A DNA stretch of 64,000 bases from Lepiota brunneoincarnata (taxonomy: Eukaryota > Basidiomycota > Agaricomycetes > Agaricales > Agaricaceae). The notes below the pieces were generated by a model that did no database searches, was not told the DNA's origin, and was given only the letters and a program-made list of their open reading frames with translations. The stretch is from contig JAEBUN010000002.1 of the NCBI GenBank assembly GCA_023014365.1, positions 186,001 to 250,000 of the forward strand, given 5' to 3'. Numbering within the stretch: position 1 is the stretch's first letter; each line of letters starts with the position of its first letter. Below, in pieces: positions 45,981-55,902 of this stretch. The position numbers and the translations under genes were made by a program.

Positions 45981-46556
45981 CTTCAGGCACCTCATTGATT
46001 GTGGTGATGCTGGTGGTAGCAGTGGTGGGGATCCTTCGTGTAGTTATCTGGTCCTTGATATGTTTTCAGATGTCTGGAGTGATCGCATATAGTTCTTGTT
46101 GGGTAAGGGTGACAGTGCTGCTCAAGCTATGGTCAATGATGTCTCAGACTGAGGCTGTGCTCTCAATTGGTGTATTGTAGCAGGAATTGGGGGCCAGAGG
46201 GTGCTGGAGGAGTCATTTTGGTAGGTGGCTGGGGGGCTACAGGCCTGTCAGCTCGAGGGGTACTTTTACTGGTATCTTTGGGCTTCCCCGTAGTCCCTAT
46301 ACATTTACGAATCTTGTCAGCGCATTTCATAGATGAGACCGCCACTGTATCAAGGAGCCTATAACTCTTCTAGCTCCTGGACAGAAACACTTGCCAGCTC
46401 CATCAGCACTGAGTTAGCTGGTGTAGCATCATAAGAGTATTGGTGTGCCATTGAAGCCTTGAGGATATTGGTGTGCACTGTCGGTGGCTGAGGTAGCATG
46501 CTTGGCATGGCTTGACCTTGGTTGCAGGTGCCAATTGTCAATTCCTTCCATCATGT

Positions 46557-47768
46557 TCAGAGCCCAGAAGCTGACCGCCTTGAGACCAGGATGTCATTGG
46601 GGAGGGTGAGCTGGTTCTGTGTGTCAGACTTGCACAAGCCCCTCTGTATGTACTCTGCTACCTTATGGCAATCACGTATTTGGTGGTTCCCTGAGCAGAA
46701 ATGGCAGTCCTGATTTGTTGGTCCAACTGCATTGTGCATACAAGGAGGTGGGTAGCTGAGGTGATTGGTTGCCAAGCTTTCCAGCTAATCGGTCAAGGAA
46801 TGCATTTCAAACATGAGGAATTGCTCTACAGATGACAAGTCAAATGTTGGTGTGCAAGGCTGCAGGAAGGGCTGGTGGTGGAGCTGGTGCAGGAATGGTA
46901 GTAGGGGACCTGCTGGTAGAAATGCATTGGAAACATAGCTGCGCTGGATACCCCGTTGTGATCAAGAAAAAATCTAGCTGCTTGTTCCATGTCCTGGATG
47001 TCCCAAGGTTGCGTGAGTGGGTGGTCAAGGGTTCTTCAGCCAAAGCTGACTGCATAACTGGCCATGGAAATCGATGTGGAACCCTGAGAGGAAGAACTGT
47101 ATTATGCTCCCTGATTGTGAGCTCTCCTTGGTTGAGTAACCAGTTAGCTATGGTAATGAACTGGTGATAATACTTGCCAAACTGATACCAGCTGTGCACA
47201 TGGGGACAGTAGCTTGTGTCTCGACAAAGATTTCCAGGTCAGCAAGTGAGTATTTATAGGTCGTCCTCTGCACCAGGATATAATGCTATGATATTGTGTT
47301 TGAATCGGTTCCAATCATGACCTTGAGCAGAGCCACAGGATTGCCAGACTTTGTATTCTTGGCTGTCAAGGTAACGGAGGGTGTGCTGGATTAACTCTGA
47401 AGGTGTTAGCCCACAATTGTGACCCAGAATTTCAAGCTCATTGAAGAACCACTTAAGCAACAGCAGTTGACCATCAAATGTGGGGGCCCCCTGGTCATGA
47501 GGGGTAGGCATGTGGCATTGAGTCTGGGGCCCATGATAATGGTGGTGGTGGTGCTGACACTGTGTTGGGGCTTGATGTGCTGGCACAGAAGGCTGTGCAA
47601 GTGCCAATGGCTGAGCAGTAGCTGGTGTCTGGTACTGGGGAGGACTGATGCTGAGGAACTTGAGGAGGGATTGGATATGTAGCTTGAGGGATTAGGTGGT
47701 GGTAGGGGGTCTCCTGCCAGATCTATGTTTGATGACATTGGAAATGCGATTGAGGAAGACGCTGTCAA
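46557..47768 (-). pseudogene. gag: Gag of G4
   Basis: The core frame (47607-47254) includes APTFDGQLLLLKWFFNELEI, IQHTLRYLDSQEYKVWQS and WNRFKHNIIALYPGAEDDL, parallel to G3. A following frame (47199-46840) gives WYQFGKYYHQFITIANWLLN. A knuckle CHFCSGNHQIRDC appears in the frame 46775-46557, with one residue fewer before His than in G3. The His/Gln/Pro-rich N-terminus and several frame changes are evident. Confidence 0.82.
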
Positions 47769-48120
47769 GGGGAGGAGCAGTATTTCCCCATTGCATGGGA
47801 ATGAAGCCAGGCCTGGGAGGCGCAGTCAGGGCATTACCATAATGGGGAACTGGAACATAGTGTCAGGTTAGGGTTTATAGACAGGGGTGTTGGCCCAGGC
47901 AAGCTGGTCTTCGAAGAAGTTGTCTTGATAATACGCTATTTGTCAGATTGATTGTGTACTGAGGTACCTGTGTAGAGTGCCATTGGTGTTAGAGAGCCTG
48001 GTGAGGAATAGACAAACATGAGCCTCTGGGGTGAGGTGTCAGATATGAGGACCCTGGAGAATGAATGAGGGCAGCTCTGAAGCGAGCAGGTGATGTTGGA
48101 TAATAAAATGGACCTAGAAG
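47769..48120 (-). other. G4 leader
   Basis: Between the PBS and gag. No feature seen. Confidence 0.6.
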
Positions 48121-48139
48121 CCCCTCACAGTGGGCTCCA
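48121..48139 (-). promoter_or_regulatory. tRNA-type primer-binding site of G4
   Basis: Minus strand TGGAGCCCACTGTGAGGGG, two bases from the LTR end, matches the G3 site except at three central positions. Confidence 0.72.
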
Positions 48140-48141
48140 GT

Positions 48142-49309
48142 TGTAAAACAAGTTCTTCATTAGCAATAAAAATGACAGATAAATAGTTAGACCAACAAAA
48201 CAGTCTAGGGGCTTAGGTCTGTGTAAAAATGAGAGTGCAATGAATACAAGAATGTGTGATTAATTAGATGGTTGAGAGTATATGTAGAGAGTTTTGAGAG
48301 TAACAAACAAAGGAGGAAGGGGGGAAAAATTAGACTAGCCAGGTGCTCAAGCACCCAAATTTATACTACAAATCTGAGATAATTAGCTACCTGAAGTGGG
48401 ACAAGTTGCAAGGGAGGTGAATAGTATCTATGGCAACAAAGAGAGGAAACTATGCTAAGGAGGGGAGGGCATTGTGCCACTGGGAGCAACAATGGCTCGG
48501 AATTGAGTTGCACGTTGGGATCTGATGAGACAATGGTGAGGAGGAATGTTATGATCCATACTCCTTCTGTATCCGAGGATAACTGGAGACAGCCTTCAAT
48601 CACTCTACAAGGTGTCCTAGACAGTTGGCCTTGCAGAGCTTAGTGGATCATGCTCAATGAGATAACAAGGGAACACTGCCAAGTTAAGGCAGAGAGGGTT
48701 AATGACCGCTGTTAACAAGACTAAAGCTTGAGGCTTTAATCTCTACTTGTACAGGCCTTATATACCTATGAGATACTATATACTCATGTATAAGTTATTG
48801 GGCTGTTCCTACTTGTCCTGCGCAGTCTTGACCATGATGTGCATCCTAGCTGATGGCATCCTACTGTTATTTATATGTTACAATGAGTCAGTGTCCTCGT
48901 TCTCCATTCCACTGCTGTGCGATGTTCCATTGCTTTCCTCTGACTCATAATTCTCTTCTCCCGATTCTATCTCCATGGATTCTCTTTCATTCTTGCTCTC
49001 CATTCTCTTGGTGCTTCCATCCACATCAGAGGTTGGATCAGGTTGATCCATGGCTATCTTCTTTGTCCTCAGGGTATTCCAGAATATCCTCCAGAGTTAT
49101 CTCCATTCCTGCTTCTCTTGCCAAGTCCTGCATGGCATTGTAATATTCCCCTTCTTTGTCTTCATATTCCTGCGCTCGCAACTGGTCTGTGGTTTCCTGT
49201 ACCCATCTTGTAAAGTCAAATAATTGCTCCTGTTCCTCCCAGTCTGGGCTGTTCATAACAAGGAAGCAGTGCAACAAGCTGTGCACATAGGCATGTTTCC
49301 TCCCTCACA
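48142..49309 (-). repeat. 5' (right) LTR of G4, split by S1
   Basis: TGTAAAACAAG...CCTCACA. The pieces are 48142-48546 and 49266-49309, about 449 bp together, matching the 447-bp left LTR. The segment around 48456 is the unoccupied form of the CACTA insertion site. Confidence 0.94.
48547..49260 (-). repeat. S1: solo LTR of the G1/G2 family, TSD AGGAA
   Basis: TGTTATGATCC...TTCATAACA is flanked by AGGAA (48542-48546 and 49261-49265). The left LTR of G4 at about 33598 shows the empty site. The MNSPDWEEQ reading frame remains open for about 80 codons. Confidence 0.96.
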
Positions 49310-49314
49310 ACCTA

Positions 49315-50131
49315 CACACCCCATCCCCAGAAATAGTGTTATGCACCTTCGCAGCAGACATGAATTGGCCACACATCTAGTAATACAGCCCAGAACAAGA
49401 TTGCAGCCATAAAGGCATGGCATGGGAGCAACAGACTTTCATACATCATTTCAGGTGTACACAACCTCACACCCCCTAGTTCACTGCAACAGAAACAAAC
49501 CCCAGTTACCAAACCAACAATCGAGATCCTATCTACCTTCCTCAACCCTAATGACCCCTTTGATGCTGCCGTGATGGCTTGTGCATGCACAGCCTTTTGG
49601 GGACAATGCTGCCTTGGAGAATTACTCCCTACATCCACCCATGACCTTTCCATCACCACTTGCCCAAGCCAAGCCTCTCTATGACACTCTGCTCGCAATC
49701 ACACTACCTGGGTTCTCCGCCTACCAGCTACAAAAACACATCACCACGGAGACAATGTTGCCCTTGTTCGTCAACATGGAGGTTCAAGCCCAATTCATGC
49801 TCTCTACAAACACCTTCAACTGAACAAATTAACCAAGAACACCCCACTATTCGCACACATGTCCATCAATGGAACACGAACCCTTACCAAGAGATCCTTT
49901 CTCGCCAGATGCAATGATATTTGGAGGAGATTAGGTCACCCTACCATCACAGGACACTCCTTCAGGATTGGAGGGACAACACAACTCCTCCTTGCTGGCG
50001 TACCCCCAGACATTGTCAAGACCATGGGCCGCTGGTCATCAGATGCCTTCCTCCACTACTGGCAATCAACAGAAGACATTGCACCCCTATACGCAACAAA
50101 CACTGTCTTCCCTCCTCCTCCAAGATCCTGA
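49315..50131 (+). pseudogene. Tyrosine recombinase of the YR element, catalytic part
   Basis: It continues from 11348 and is in frame until FAADMNWPHI, where a one-base shift near 49378 changes frame. It then stays open to 50131 with NKIAAIKAWHGSNRLSYIIS, LSTFLNPNDPFDAAVMACAC and FAHMSINGTRTLTKRSF. The catalytic block HSFRIGGTTQLLLAGVPPDI, VKTMGRWSSDAFLHYWQ shows the HxxR, a late Trp/His-position residue (GRWSS) and the Tyr nucleophile. This is the canonical lambda-integrase-like C-terminus of Ngaro/DIRS recombinases. The catalytic end is well preserved; the N-terminal part is split by G4. Confidence 0.88.
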
Positions 50132-50340
50132 CTATCCGCAAACACGTCAACCGCCTTATTTCGGGGGTGAGCACGTCTTGTCAACACCACGTCGGGTGGG
50201 CGGTTGTTTGGGTGACCCGACCGCGCTCCCTCCTCGGCCTCACCACCTGGGGTCTCCGAGGCTTTCCTCAAGCCTTGCCCCCTCATCCCAATCTGCCCAG
50301 TACCAGGCTCCGTTAAGTAACCCTCATATTCTTATACAAT
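49315..50340 (+). mobile_element. YR element, right part
   Basis: Holds the rest of the tyrosine recombinase and a 3' non-coding tail of about 200 bp. The precise end, and the terminal repeats expected of Ngaro or DIRS, could not be recognised. 50340 is a guess from where composition changes. Confidence 0.6.
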
Positions 50341-50364
50341 CATACCCAATACATTAATATCTTT

Positions 50365-50726
50365 CTACTTTATCTGGATCCCTCGTAGCACAAGATTGGG
50401 ATCCCTAGCCTTGGCAGGTGTGCGATTTTGGACAGCTTTGCATTCGGCAGCATATGTCCAAGGCCCGGGTCCGTGTTTTGAGTTGACGATGATCGAAGAA
50501 GCGGGGGTCGTAGACTTTGATAACGAATGTAACCTCTCGGGGTAGTTGCAAGTATTCTGTGATTTCTGCAGAAGATGCTTGAACAACCTAGAACTTGGCC
50601 CATCGTGAATGGTGTGATGGGACGGATCGCGTCCACGTTGATAGGGTCGGGGACGCCCTCGAGCTGGAGGGAAAGTTGAGAGCTGGGCTGGTAGTAGTCT
50701 GGAATCTCTGGGTCTGAGGACGACAT
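50365..50726 (-). pseudogene. Fragment of a fungal protein-kinase-like gene
   Basis: Starts MSSSDPEIPDYYQPSSQLSL with TPFTMGQVL. One base too many then shifts the frame to VVQASSAEITEYLQLPREVT and FVIKVYDPRFFDHRQ, and another shift leads to PWTYAAECKAVQNRTPAKA. A VIKVYDPRF...PW(S/T)Y.AE pattern is common at the N-terminus of Agaricomycete kinase-like proteins. Only the N-lobe start is present; there is no catalytic loop. Most likely a truncated, frameshifted duplicate. Confidence 0.5.
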
Positions 50727-50731
50727 GGTCT

Positions 50732-51372
50732 CAGGGACGGCGAAGTGAAGGAAGTGAAGCGGCGAGCTGGCTGTTAATGTACCGTGAATACGGTCACGGG
50801 TGTCTGTTGTGGCCTAGCTAGGAAGAGATAGTGAGTCCTGCAAGCTGTGAGTCCTGAAGGGAGTTAGAAAGCCAGGATTCTGATCGTGCTCTGTAAATAC
50901 GGGAAAGTTCTCCACCTGGCCACCCATTGGCCTCCCTTTGCTCATTCACCGGCCTCCGTGCAGTCCACACAATGGCCATTCGTGTTGGCCTCAAAGTGAG
51001 CATCGATATGCCATTATGTGGCCATGCAGTAGTCATTGCCTTTGGACAATCGTACTGACTGAGAGGGATGAGTCTGATGCTTCCGAATACTCACGCCGTT
51101 TAGGCGGAGGATCTGAGGCTATATATTTTGCACGCAATCTCTGGAAGCACAGGTATCGCTAATGGAACTAATCTTGGACAAACTTCAAGGAATAGGGATG
51201 AACACAAACAAAACAAAGCAAAAGACAAGGCATAACAAATCTTCGGTCAAAGCTCAGCCAAAGCCCAGCTCCAGGCTTTCTTCTCTTAGCAATTGGGAGA
51301 CCAAATATCAACTTTCAAGCCTGCTTCCCGCCACTCCCCTCAGATTGGGACTGGGACTGGGGTTGGGACTGA
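50732..51372. other. Intergenic, nothing recognised
   Basis: Short G-rich runs (GGGACTGGGACTGGGGTTGG near 51347) and no gene. Confidence 0.5.
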
Positions 51373-51561
51373 TCAGACGACTGCCGCAGCTTGGCGATCG
51401 ACCGACCTCAACCCCTCGACGATCGCGTGGCCCTCCGCGACATCGTTCAAGTCCCAAGTCTTGAGTCCATAGCTATGCATAAAGTTTTGCCAGCCACCGG
51501 AGTCCTTGTAGTAAGAGTAGTTGGAGCGGTAGCCGGAGTTGCTGCTATTGTTGCGAGGCAT
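51373..51561 (-). CDS. Small conserved 62-aa protein with SYYKDxGGW motif
   Basis: The complete frame is MPRNNSSNSGYRSNYSYYKD, then SGGWQNFMHSYGLKTWDLND and VAEGHAIVEGLRSVDRQAAA, closing VV. A second, frameshifted copy lies at 62937-63217. I recall similar 60-90 aa proteins of unknown function in mushroom genomes; the GGWxNFMxSYGLK segment is the conserved core. There is no signal peptide or membrane segment. A Gly/Ser/Asn-rich N-terminus and an amphipathic C-terminal helix are visible. It is divergent from the 217-aa gene, with about 490 bp between them. Confidence 0.65.
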   Translation of the reverse strand: MPRNNSSNSGYRSNYSYYKDSGGWQNFMHSYGLKTWDLNDVAEGHAIVEGLRSVDRQAAAVV

Positions 51562-52050
51562 CGTCGTATTAGCACTGTTGGTTGACTTTTAGTAAGCTGC
51601 GAAATATCGAGAGGGGGCGATACCAACGAGGTTGAGGATTTCAGGGAAGTGACTACCAGTATTATTTTGGTGGTTAAGGCAGCAATCAGCAAGAGAGGCC
51701 ATTTTATACCCCAGCCATGGTGTTATTGACTCAGAGAGCTGAACAGCGCCGAAGTACTGAAACATTCGAGAACTTCGCTTATTCTGGGACATTGACTTGA
51801 ACGCTGTATCGTGATCTCCATTCAGAAGAGCTGGATCTCCGAAGAGTCCTAAAAGGTTGATCAGCCTGGCTGGTGGAAGGGCCTGGTAGGACCACGACCA
51901 TCATGGAAGCCTGCAACGAGGCATTGCCGTCCTGGGTGCCGACAGCACTCTAGCTCGAGTATGACTCGACATAAGCCAAGAGAGACCGAAAACGCGACAA
52001 GCGGGTAGCCGGAAATATCCGAGTCATTTTGTTTCAAACTCTCCACCACC
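51562..52050. other. Divergent promoter region
   Basis: Separates two outward-facing genes. No confident TATA box; TTTTATACC occurs near 51700. Confidence 0.4.
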
Positions 52051-52766
52051 ATGGCTGTTAAGACTCGTCGCCAGAAGAAAGATACCGTGGATGGCAACAT
52101 CGTTGATACTGCAAAAGCGCTTGCAAAGGTCAACGTACCTCTGATTTTATGGGGAGAACATGCCATGATGAGGCACGCTATCCCTACCATGCTCATTGTA
52201 AGTCTTGCTCAACCCGCCTCTTCCGATTGAGCGTCTTGATCACTTTTCATCTACGCTAGCGCGACGATGTCGTTGTTCCTGCAGGACAGCTTGATGTTGC
52301 TGCGGCGGAACTGGAAGCCAACGGTTGGACAGTCTCTACAGGCCCACTGCCCCGACATGATTCATTCTGGATAGACGGCTGGAAGTTCATCGCGGACATA
52401 TCACGGCGGTACATTTATCCCGGTTCCGACCTCGATTCCACTCGTGAACTCCTGATTCTTCCATCTACATTCGTTGGTCTTGATGCGAATCTGACTGAAT
52501 CATACCTCACCGAATCGCCGTTCTTTGAACGCCTCGCTGACAACGTCTATTGTCCTTCAGCTCCATACCTTCTCCAAACCATCATCCATCCCCTTATCGC
52601 ATACGAGTCAGAGCTTGGATCGGCAGCTTTCCTTTTCCGCTCTTGGGTTTCTTACTTCTACCTGTATCTCGAGTTCAGGGGAGATGCCATGGAAGGGGTG
52701 CGATCCCAACAGCAGAGCAATACTGGCGAAGAGCAGTTTGTAGAGAAATTTGCTAGGGGAGAGTAA
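52051..52766 (+). CDS. Two-exon hypothetical protein, 217 aa
   Basis: Exon 1 is 52051-52197 and exon 2 is 52260-52766, with a 62-bp intron (GTAAGT...GCTAG). ATG context CCACCATGG is good. The protein has a basic start (MAVKTRRQKK), KVNVPLILWGEHAMMRH, LDVAAAELEANGWTVSTGP, LLILPSTFVGLDANL, FFERLADNVYCPSAPYLLQT and LFRSWVSYFYLYLEFRGDAM. It looks like a fungal family of unknown function. The ILWGEHAMM opening may correspond to a nucleotidyltransferase-like beta strand, but the acidic motif is not evident. Partial copies are at 60200-60432 (minus) and 60568-60690 (plus). Confidence 0.75.
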
Positions 52767-52954
52767 TGCTCGCGATCGGTCTTCTTTATCCCTAGCCCGC
52801 CCTCTCTCTATACTCTTTCATTCCTTTGAAATGCTCTCTCAGTTTACCCAGGAAGATTTTCTTGACAAAAAGGAATACCCGTGACTGTACAAATTGTCAT
52901 TACATTTCATCGGATCACAAGAGTTCACAATAGTCATAGTGATGCACCCCCCCA

Positions 52955-53624
52955 CTACCACTTGATCACCTTCTTTAAATCCTCCTTCTGCTGTTCACTG
53001 TATTTGTATTCAACCATGAACTTCGCCAAGCTCTCACGAGCAGGTTTATTGACGCCGTCAGAGTCGTTCACCGAAATATCGAGTTGGTAGTCGTGATCCC
53101 TGCAATAATTGACGAGGAAGGAGATATCCTGCCCATCCGTGATGTGTTTGGGGCCGCTCCGGTCCCCAAACGAAATCAACTTCTCCCGTAACATAAGCGC
53201 TGGATGAACAACGTCAACTGGGGTGCCTTTCACATCAACGGAGATATGTCCGCCTGGGGCAAGGAATTGCTTGTACTGAGGGCGGTGTACCCACATATCC
53301 GGATCAAAGGCGTCGATCTCCATGTCGCCAAAAGTAAAGACCGGAACACCATGAGGATCGGTGTATTGTTTAAATTTCTTGGAATATTTAACGAGGGTAT
53401 CGAGTTGTTTGTCGACTGGGGCTGGGATCACGACGTCCATGTCCTGCGTGGCACGATCATTTCCCAAGGCAAAGCAAGCTGCTCCGCCGAGGAGAATGGC
53501 TTGGACTTTGGCACCCTTGCATTCTTGAGCGAATTCTGCGATAATTTGTCTCGATAGAGGTTCTGAATAATGATGGAAAGGTTAGTAAAAGGTAAAAGGC
53601 AAATAACCTGGACGTACCGCCCAT
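52955..53624 (-). CDS. Nucleotidyltransferase-fold protein, 204 aa, two exons
   Basis: Exon 1 is 53624-53618 (ATGGGCG); intron 53617-53563 (GTACGT...TTCAG, with a TACTAAC branch site); exon 2 is 53562-52955. The joined frame gives MGEPLSRQIIAEFAQECKGA and VQAILLGGAACFALGNDRAT, then QDMDVVIPAP. GG at 28-29 and D43/D45 form the metal-binding core of the NTase superfamily (GG...DxD). A further FGDMEIDAFD may supply the third carboxylate. The C-terminal half includes DISFLVNYCRDHDYQLDI. Similar folds include MNT/AbiEii-type antitoxin-toxin NTases and eukaryotic hypothetical NTases. Substrate unknown. The short first exon is supported by splice signals and frame. Confidence 0.8.
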
Positions 53625-55331
53625 TTTTCCAGTTTTTATAATTAATCGATGATGGGATCCTCTTTATATGTCAAGGGGATTGTGTGGAAGACGTCGAAGA
53701 GGCAGGTTTCATGCCTCCTATAGCTTTCGAAAGCGTCCTCTGATCGGGGGCTCGAATGTCTGAATTCCCCCTCCCCACCCCTACTCGGCTAGAAGGACAT
53801 TGAATAGGTTCTGACTTTCCTACAGGTGAATCGCTTCGAGACAGGTGCGATGGAACTCGACGAAACGAACCAAGCCGAAACGAAGCGAAACACAACGAAA
53901 CGAAGGGGCGAGTGCGACCGGCGAAGCGATCACGGGGCTTCGAAAGCTACCTGAGATTGCTTTTAGAGGGAGAAAAAAAAATGGAGATCGGTTGGAGACG
54001 AGGTATCGGGTCTGTATTGAATGGAGAACGCATCCCCAAGATCTGTACTTTATATACAAGTAAACTGCAACTAATTATATCTTTCCTACACCAATATGGA
54101 GAGGGAAATTGAGGAATAACTATGCTAGCACATACCTGGGAGATGGAGATCGTGAAACAGGGGAAAGAAGGAAATTCTTCATAGCTACGGTGATGGTAGA
54201 TTAGGGAATGTGAAAGAGATATGCGAAAGAAGTGGTTTACGAGGCATGAAGAAGACTTTGAAGTGGGAGAGCGTGAATGCGCTCCGTGAAGGGAATAGTA
54301 AGGATCTAACTACATACAAGTCAGGTTGTAAACGGAACGGAGAGGTTGTTGAAAAATGAAGTCTAATGTTAGCTGCCGAGGGGGAGGTGATCAGGCCTCT
54401 GGGCACAATCGCTCCGAGAACCTTGATCCGAGGTTCGTTCCAGGTTGTTACCACAAGAGGCGGCAAAAGATGGCTGCGACACCTGCAGCCGTTCGCCCAC
54501 CCCTACAACATTGCAAAAATGCCGCAGGTAAGTAATTCATGCCGTCGATCGGATCATCGGCCCAAAGTACAGCTACGCCGTAGCAAAATTATCAGGCAAG
54601 GTCTGTTGGCCCAGGTTTGCCTCCAAATATTTCCCACAGAACCATGGACGGAAAGACCTCATCAATCGCCTCTTAGGCCTTATATCCGTCCTGCCCCTGC
54701 CAGTCAATTGTTGCCGTGGCCAACCAGCCTCTATGCCCCGGCTCTTTGCCAATATTGCTAGCCTTGATTCGACGATCGCAGGAGCGAACACAAACCTGAC
54801 AGCTGCCAAAAGATCTCCAAAACGTACGTACGGCACACTCCACTCACCGCAGGTCTGTAGTAAGCCGGCCTCTAGAGAGCATTCGAGGGGACATCCACCA
54901 CACTATGATAGGTTGCTTCCCACCGAGTATATTTAGAACCAACCACAAGCCACGCCTCAAGCTCTGAATAGCCGTGTTTTGCGGGTATACCCCGGCGCGA
55001 TAGAGGTTGGGGACAGCAAAAAACTCCGAGGCCAATCAGAATCGTCCGGGTTGTTTAGGCGTGCTGCACCGTTATTCCAGCTCTCGCTGAAGTGGAGGGT
55101 AACAGTAAGAAAGCTACCATCCTAAAGCTAAACCGGATTACAATCATCATTATCCGAATGCACCGAGAGAAGGTTCCGGGACCAGCACATTGGTAAAGAG
55201 GCGGATTTATAGAATCATAATCAACAGTGGTCACAAGGATCATAAGCCGCAGAAACTTTTGAAACACAGTAACATTATTAACACAGCAGTATCATATAAT
55301 TTGAAGGAACAACTGGAGAAAAACAAATCAG
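53625..55331. other. Intergenic with CGAAA-rich tract, no recognised gene
   Basis: 53850-53910 is rich in CGAAA/CGAAG pentamers (AACGAAGCGAAACACAACGA type). An open frame at 54366-54761 has no recognisable domain. Nothing else is supported. Confidence 0.5.
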
Positions 55332-55778
55332 TCACCGACAGAGGGGTGAACACCAGCACGTACTTCCCCTTTCCCCATCCGAATTGAGGACCTCCCACCA
55401 TTTCCCAGACCCATCGATAACGCAACACTGCTGCTTTAGAAAATGACAACTCAGAAACGTCGGTTGGTGAGGCAGTATCTGGCCGTCAAAACTCCAGTTC
55501 AGCCTGTTGAGCCTGAACAAATTATAAGAGCACCCACAATCATAGAGGGCTATAGCTTTCGCCTTAACCTGTTCATCTGATACCTCTTGCTCTTGTTCCT
55601 GTACTTGTTGCTCGACAAATAGTCTGGTCAGAGAAGGCCAAACCTCTGAAGCTGATTTCGAGAAGGGAAGAAACCGAGATTCGTCAAGTGCCCTCCCAGT
55701 CTGAAAAAGGACAGTGTTTGAGTCGTAGCCCAGGAAGTAATCAACCGGTTCGGGTGGGTCAGAGTATTGATGTCTCAA
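55332..55778 (-). pseudogene. SH3-domain gene, copy A (frameshifted)
   Basis: MRHQYSDPPEPVDYFLGYDS, then VWPSLTRLFVEQQVQEQEQE (Gln/Glu-rich), then AKAIALYD. A GT-AG intron (from GTGGGTGCTC to GGCCAG, phase 1) gives ALYDYTASPTDVSELSFSKA, the RT-loop half of an SH3 domain. One base out of step after AAVL is needed to reach VIDGSGKWWEVLNSDGERG, the n-Src and WW part. The fold is a proline-peptide-binding module. The homologous copy B (59580-60048) keeps this frame. The N-terminal region before the SH3 is not a domain I recognise. Confidence 0.6.
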
Positions 55779-55902
55779 AAATTCAGTTGAATCCTATTGA
55801 CGGGGAAGGAATCCATGTCAGTGAGAATCAATCGTTGTGGTTCTAGCCGCACCAAGGGTCGAAGCTGCTCTCCTTTTTCACCGGGGTGGACATGTGTCCG
55901 GA

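Larger units (their letters stand above)
11349..49309 (-). mobile_element. G4: Ty3/gypsy retrotransposon (second family), shell of the nested cluster
   Basis: This 37,961-bp interval is flanked by TSD ACCTA (11344-11348 and 49310-49314). The minus-strand element has its 3' LTR at left, split by the CACTA element, and its 5' LTR at right, split by solo LTR S1. Its internal region (33652-48141) is split by G2. It shares family, PBS and domain order with G3. Without the nested elements it would be about 7 kb. Every coding part is broken. Confidence 0.93.

Noticed and set aside
53845..54063. Basic frame in the CGAAA-rich tract as a gene
   Set aside because: It is composed of pentamer repeats and has no start context, domain or second copy.
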